36,091 bases of DNA from JBBSEZ01 sp038239195 (GTDB taxonomy: Bacteria > Planctomycetota > Planctomycetia > Gemmatales > Gemmataceae), in contig JBBSEZ010000035.1 in assembly GCA_038239195.1 (NCBI GenBank), positions 1 to 36,091 on the forward strand, written 5' to 3'. A model generated the notes under the pieces. It had not been told where the DNA came from. It worked only from the letters and a program-made list of their open reading frames with translations, and made no database searches. The translations under genes and the position numbers were made by a program. This document shows, one piece after another, positions 32,641-36,091 of this stretch; within the stretch, counting starts at the first letter, position 1, and each line of letters begins with the position of its first letter.

Positions 32641-34563
32641 TCACGCTGACCGCCCCATCCACAACTCCTTGAAGTGTGGCACCGTCTCGAACGGCTGGGC
32701 GCGCTGCGCGATCGTCTCGCCCAACTGCTGGATCTGCCCCTCGGCAAGCAGGCCGATCTTCTTGCGGTTGGCCATCACCAGATACGCCACCTTCTCCGGG
32801 TCGAGCTGCATCAGCCGGCAGCACGTCGCATCGACCGCCACCAGGTCGCTGCCCATCACGAGCACGCCCGTGTGCTTCGGCGTCCCGTTGAGCGGGCCAT
32901 CGCCTTCCATGCCGACGATGCCATCGACGATGGCCAGGTCGGGCGTGCGCGTGGCCGCAATGTCCACGATGCTGTTGTCGATGCCGCGCCAGTGCAGCTC
33001 GTTCTTCGGCCAGCCGTAGCAGATCCCCGGCAGGGTGCCGAACAAGTTCTTGAGCGACAGCGTCGCCACCGCCCAGTGGTGCGTCTTCAACTTGGGCAGC
33101 GAAATGACGACGTCGGCGCTCGCGATCGTCTGCGTCAGGAACAGGTGCTCGAGCTTGGTCAATCGGCCGAGGTTGACGCGCTTGACCGGCTCGTCGTGGT
33201 TGAGGTCGGTGAAGGGCACCTTGTGATGGCGCAGCACGTCGCCCAGCCCGCTGGCGGCGACGAGGTATTCGACGTTCCGCCAGTGCCCGGGCCCCTCCGC
33301 GACGATCACCTCGGCAGCGCCCTCGCGCCGGCACAACTCGATGACGGCGCCGACGACGTGCGGGTGGGTGTTGATGACCTTGTCGCGGTGGTACTCGACG
33401 AGGTTCGGCTTGAGGACGACGCGCTTGCCCGCCAGGGGCACGCGGGCGCGGAAGTGCTCGTACTGGCGCCGAAGGACGTCCGCGAGGTCGGCGTTGTAGT
33501 CGCTCACCGGCGCCACGTGGACGGGCGAGCTCGGCTCGAACGGCTTGAGCTGGGTCGATGCCTTGACCGCGAGGCCCTGGAACACGCCGCGCACGCGCTC
33601 GCCAAACGACCGGCGCGGCGGCGCGGGTTGGCGCGGCGCCAGGGCGGGCTTCTTCGCTCCTTCCGCCGGGAGCCGAAAGGGATTGCCTTGCTCCACCGCC
33701 AGCGCCAGGGCTGTGAGCGCTTGCCGCAACGGCGCCGGCCGGACGTAGGGCGTGGCGAGCCGGGCGGCGTGCGCCGACTCGATGCGCGCGCCCAGCACCG
33801 CCAGCGCTTCCGACGCGCCCGGTTGTTCGCGATGCGCGTCGAGGGCGAGGCGGGCCCAGCAGAGGTGTTCGAGGTCTTCGTTGGTGTGGGCCTGTTCCGC
33901 CAGGTAGGCGACCGAGGCGGCGATGCGCGGATCGTTCCCACGGCCCTGGAGCGCCAGCAGCGCCAGGGCGGTCGGGCCGGGGATGGCTTCGAGGGTGGTG
34001 CCGAAGATGCAGCGGTTGCCGTAGTTGAGGCCGCCGCTTTCCAGGGTGCGATCGAGCAGCAGGGCCAGCCCGTCGCGGGCTCGCACCTCTTCCCCGAGCC
34101 CCACGCGGCGCAGCGCCAGGCACGCCCAGGCGGTCGGCTCGACCCACGAGAAGTTGCCGTCGGCCCACGGCCAACCGATCAGCTTGCCGTCCACGTCGCT
34201 GACTTCCTCCTCCCCCGCGCTTTCGACCGGCCGGCCGCGCAACCCCAGCAGCACCGAGGCCGTCGTTTTCAGTTCGCGCTCCTCGGCCCCCAGGGTTGCC
34301 CGGACGAAGAGGGCCAGCGCCGTCGGCCAGATGGCTTCGGGCCGGCCGCGCTGGAGACGATAGGTGCCGTCGCCGAGGGCACACGTCCGCAGGAGGGCGT
34401 TGCCGCCCTCGAGGGCGACGGAGAAGCGCGGCGGGGCGGAGGCAAGGGCGAGCAGGGCCAGGCAGGTCGGCTCGAGGTGGGGAGGCTGACCGGGGGCGTA
34501 GCCCCAACCGCCCTCGGGACAGGCGAGGGAGGCCAGCGTTTCCAGGTGCGCAAGGTCTTGCAC
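32641..34563 (-). CDS. Terpene-cyclase-like domain fused to DUF362
   Basis: About 640 residues. The N-terminal half (to about 300) has alpha-toroid repeats as in the prenyltransferase/squalene cyclase fold (CPEGGWGYAPGQPPHLEPT, GTYRLQRGRPEAIWPTALAL, GGLNYGNRCIFGTT). After a Pro/Ala linker, the second half (about 340-640) is DUF362: KRVVLKPNLVEY, a conserved AEGPGHWRN, ISLPKLKTHHWAVATLSLKN, VDGIVGMEGDGPLNGTP and VAVDATCCRLMQL. No substrate can be named. No suitable ATG exists; GTG at 34563, preceded by CGGAG, is the likely start because upstream sequence is low complexity. Confidence 0.78.
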   Translation of the reverse strand: MQDLAHLETLASLACPEGGWGYAPGQPPHLEPTCLALLALASAPPRFSVALEGGNALLRTCALGDGTYRLQRGRPEAIWPTALALFVRATLGAEERELKTTASVLLGLRGRPVESAGEEEVSDVDGKLIGWPWADGNFSWVEPTAWACLALRRVGLGEEVRARDGLALLLDRTLESGGLNYGNRCIFGTTLEAIPGPTALALLALQGRGNDPRIAASVAYLAEQAHTNEDLEHLCWARLALDAHREQPGASEALAVLGARIESAHAARLATPYVRPAPLRQALTALALAVEQGNPFRLPAEGAKKPALAPRQPAPPRRSFGERVRGVFQGLAVKASTQLKPFEPSSPVHVAPVSDYNADLADVLRRQYEHFRARVPLAGKRVVLKPNLVEYHRDKVINTHPHVVGAVIELCRREGAAEVIVAEGPGHWRNVEYLVAASGLGDVLRHHKVPFTDLNHDEPVKRVNLGRLTKLEHLFLTQTIASADVVISLPKLKTHHWAVATLSLKNLFGTLPGICYGWPKNELHWRGIDNSIVDIAATRTPDLAIVDGIVGMEGDGPLNGTPKHTGVLVMGSDLVAVDATCCRLMQLDPEKVAYLVMANRKKIGLLAEGQIQQLGETIAQRAQPFETVPHFKELWMGRSA

Positions 34564-34720
34564 GGCGGGGAGGCTCCGGCGAGGAACGGGGAAACAAAGG
34601 GCTGACCCCGGAAGTCTACTACGTGAACCGTGCGACGGAGCGCCCGGGCGGTGCAGAAGTGACCGCCCGGGGCACCTCCGCCGAACAGGGGGGACAGCTG
34701 AGCACCGGCATGGGACGGTT

Positions 34721-35200
34721 TCAGAGCCCTCCGCCGAGCCCAATGCCGAGGGCCACCACCACGCCGACGACGACCGCGACGACCAGGATGACGATCAGCA
34801 TGTAGCAGAGGGTCACCAGGATGGCGCGGGGGAACGTCGTGGGCAGCAGCCCCGAAAGCATCGCCGCCATGATGAGCAGGCTGATGGGGAAGGAGATGGC
34901 CTGCGCGAGGAAATTGACGCCCTTGTCGCCCGCGTTCGCGCCCGCCGCCGCGGCCCCAGCGCCGGTGACCAGGCCGATCATGAAGCCGACGAGGGAGTTG
35001 ACCAGGGTCGTGACGAAGGTAATCCCCATCGCCTTGCCCATCTCCGGCTCGGGGACGCTGTTGGGCGACCCCGCCCCGCCGGCCATTTTGTTGTAGAGCG
35101 CGATCGCGGCGCGGAGGAAAACCGCGCCGACGAGCGTGCCGACGACGAGCACGATGAGGAGCCCGCACAGGGCCCCGCCGATAGCCGCACCACCTGGCAT
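34721..35200 (-). CDS. Small integral membrane protein of unknown function
   Basis: A 159-residue protein, almost all membrane spanning: helices near 8-35, 65-90, 105-130 and 133-158 with Gly/Ala/Val-rich faces (LLIVLVVGTLVGAVFL, FPISLLIMAAMLSGLLP, LIVILVVAVVVGVVVALGIG). The ATG at 35200 is chosen because CCGGAGA lies eight bases before it; an ATG at 35230 would add ten charged residues. I do not recognise the family. It lies between the DUF362 gene and surE on the same strand. Confidence 0.65.
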   Translation of the reverse strand: MPGGAAIGGALCGLLIVLVVGTLVGAVFLRAAIALYNKMAGGAGSPNSVPEPEMGKAMGITFVTTLVNSLVGFMIGLVTGAGAAAAGANAGDKGVNFLAQAISFPISLLIMAAMLSGLLPTTFPRAILVTLCYMLIVILVVAVVVGVVVALGIGLGGGL

Positions 35201-35324
35201 CTGTGTTCTCCGGTTGATCGATCGAGCCATGCGGCCCCGGGAACTTCTGGGGACGCTGAGGGATCTTATTGGCTTGCTCGCGATCGCGTCCGGTTTTTTT
35301 GCCCGGGTCGCCGGGCACGGGCCG

Positions 35325-36091
35325 TTAGAGGGAGAAGTTCCATCCGCTCATCTCGCCCAGCATCTCGGCCCGGGTCAGGTCGAACTGGAGTGGCGTGACC
35401 GTCACGTAGCCCTCCGCCAGGGCCGTCACGTCGCTGTTGGGGTGCGGGTCGGGGCAGCCGAACTCGGGGTTGCTCCAGAAGTAAGCGCGGCCGCGCGGGT
35501 CAGTCCGCCGGTCGTACGTCTCGACGTAGGGCGCCACGTTCTGGGGCCGCACGACGATGCCGCGCACCGGGCCGCGCTCCGGGCAGGGCACGTTGACGTT
35601 GAAGAGCGAGCCGGGGGCCGGCCGGCGCGCCACGATCTGCTCGACGACGCGCCGGGCCAGGTCCGCCCCGCGCCCGAACTCCAGCGGGCGCAATTTGACG
35701 TACTCCAGCGAGCAGGCGATGCTGGTGACGCGGAAGAACGCCCCCTCGATGGCCGCGGCGACGGTGCCGGAGTACAGGACGTTGATGCCGGCGTTGGAGC
35801 CGGCGTTGAGCCCGCTCACGAGCAAGTCGGGCGGCTGCGGGAGCAGCTCGCGCAGGGCGAGCTTGACGCAGTCGGCGGGCCTGCCCTCCACCGCCCAGCC
35901 CAGTGGCCGCTGGTCCTCGTCCAGCACCTCCTGCACGATCAGCGGGGTCGTCAGCGTCACCGAGTGCCCGACGGCGCTCTGCTCGGTCGCCGGCGCCACC
36001 ACCACGACCTCGCCCAGCTTCTGGAGCTCCAGGCGCAAAGCGCGCAGCCCCGGCGCATAGATGCCGTCGTCGTTCGTCAGCAGGATGCGCA
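35325..36091 (-). CDS. surE: 5'-nucleotidase SurE (start cut by one base)
   Basis: About 255 residues of the SurE phosphatase, which dephosphorylates nucleoside monophosphates. The N-terminus reads RILLTNDDGIYAPGLRAL, with the metal-binding NDDG, and continues with HSVTLTTPL, GRPADCVKLAL, PDLLVSGLNAGSNAG and SGTVAAAIEGAF, all typical. The last two bases of the window on the minus strand are the TG of the presumed ATG, so only one base of the gene is missing. The C-terminus (YVTVTPLQFDLTRAEML) is complete. Confidence 0.93.
   Translation of the reverse strand, partial: RILLTNDDGIYAPGLRALRLELQKLGEVVVVAPATEQSAVGHSVTLTTPLIVQEVLDEDQRPLGWAVEGRPADCVKLALRELLPQPPDLLVSGLNAGSNAGINVLYSGTVAAAIEGAFFRVTSIACSLEYVKLRPLEFGRGADLARRVVEQIVARRPAPGSLFNVNVPCPERGPVRGIVVRPQNVAPYVETYDRRTDPRGRAYFWSNPEFGCPDPHPNSDVTALAEGYVTVTPLQFDLTRAEMLGEMSGWNFSL

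Overview
The window is GC-rich chromosomal DNA from a bacterium that is most probably a planctomycete of the Gemmata type. The pointers are two very large Ser/Thr kinases carrying a transmembrane segment and TPR repeats, an ECF-type sigma factor directly upstream of one of them, a TIGR03067-like secreted protein, a secreted protein with an LEDR-type N-terminal signature, and many intergenic palindromes. This assignment rests on gene content, not on a marker gene. No rRNA, tRNA, transposase, phage gene or CRISPR array was found.

Layout. 0-2.7 kb: MgtE magnesium channel and a secreted Kelch protein. 2.7-5.7 kb (minus): a base-excision-repair block, with a single open frame joining endonuclease III, an intact family-1 uracil-DNA glycosylase (UNG) and a second UNG domain that has lost its catalytic residues; a third, free-standing UNG lies downstream. 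6.1-9.6 kb: a protein kinase fused to a tubulin-like GTPase domain. 9.6-12.7 kb: FHA-EAL phosphodiesterase, a winged-helix AAA ATPase and a PilZ protein, i.e. c-di-GMP turnover and sensing. 12.8-14.5 kb: DUF2203-like protein and a site-2 protease homologue. 14.7-18.1 kb: an MCE/Mla-type lipid transport operon (permease, ATPase, MCE protein). 18.2-19.6 kb: LolA-like secreted protein and SMI1/KNR4 protein. 19.7-28.2 kb: sigma factor, TPR kinase and HD-GYP protein in a tightly packed operon, followed by a second TPR kinase. 28.2-36.1 kb: a frameshifted secreted protein, DoxX, several small secreted proteins, a cyclase-like/DUF362 fusion, a small membrane protein and SurE (start codon cut by one base at the window edge).

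The most unusual content is: (1) the Nth-UNG-UNG* fusion beside a third UNG; (2) the kinase-tubulin fusion; (3) a 97-bp palindromic element lying in frame inside a kinase catalytic domain, with a related copy in an intergenic region; (4) palindromic elements that overlap the stop codons of neighbouring genes. The signalling genes (three kinases, FHA, EAL, HD-GYP, PilZ, sigma factor) suggest a region devoted to phospho- and c-di-GMP signalling, although no GGDEF cyclase is present here.
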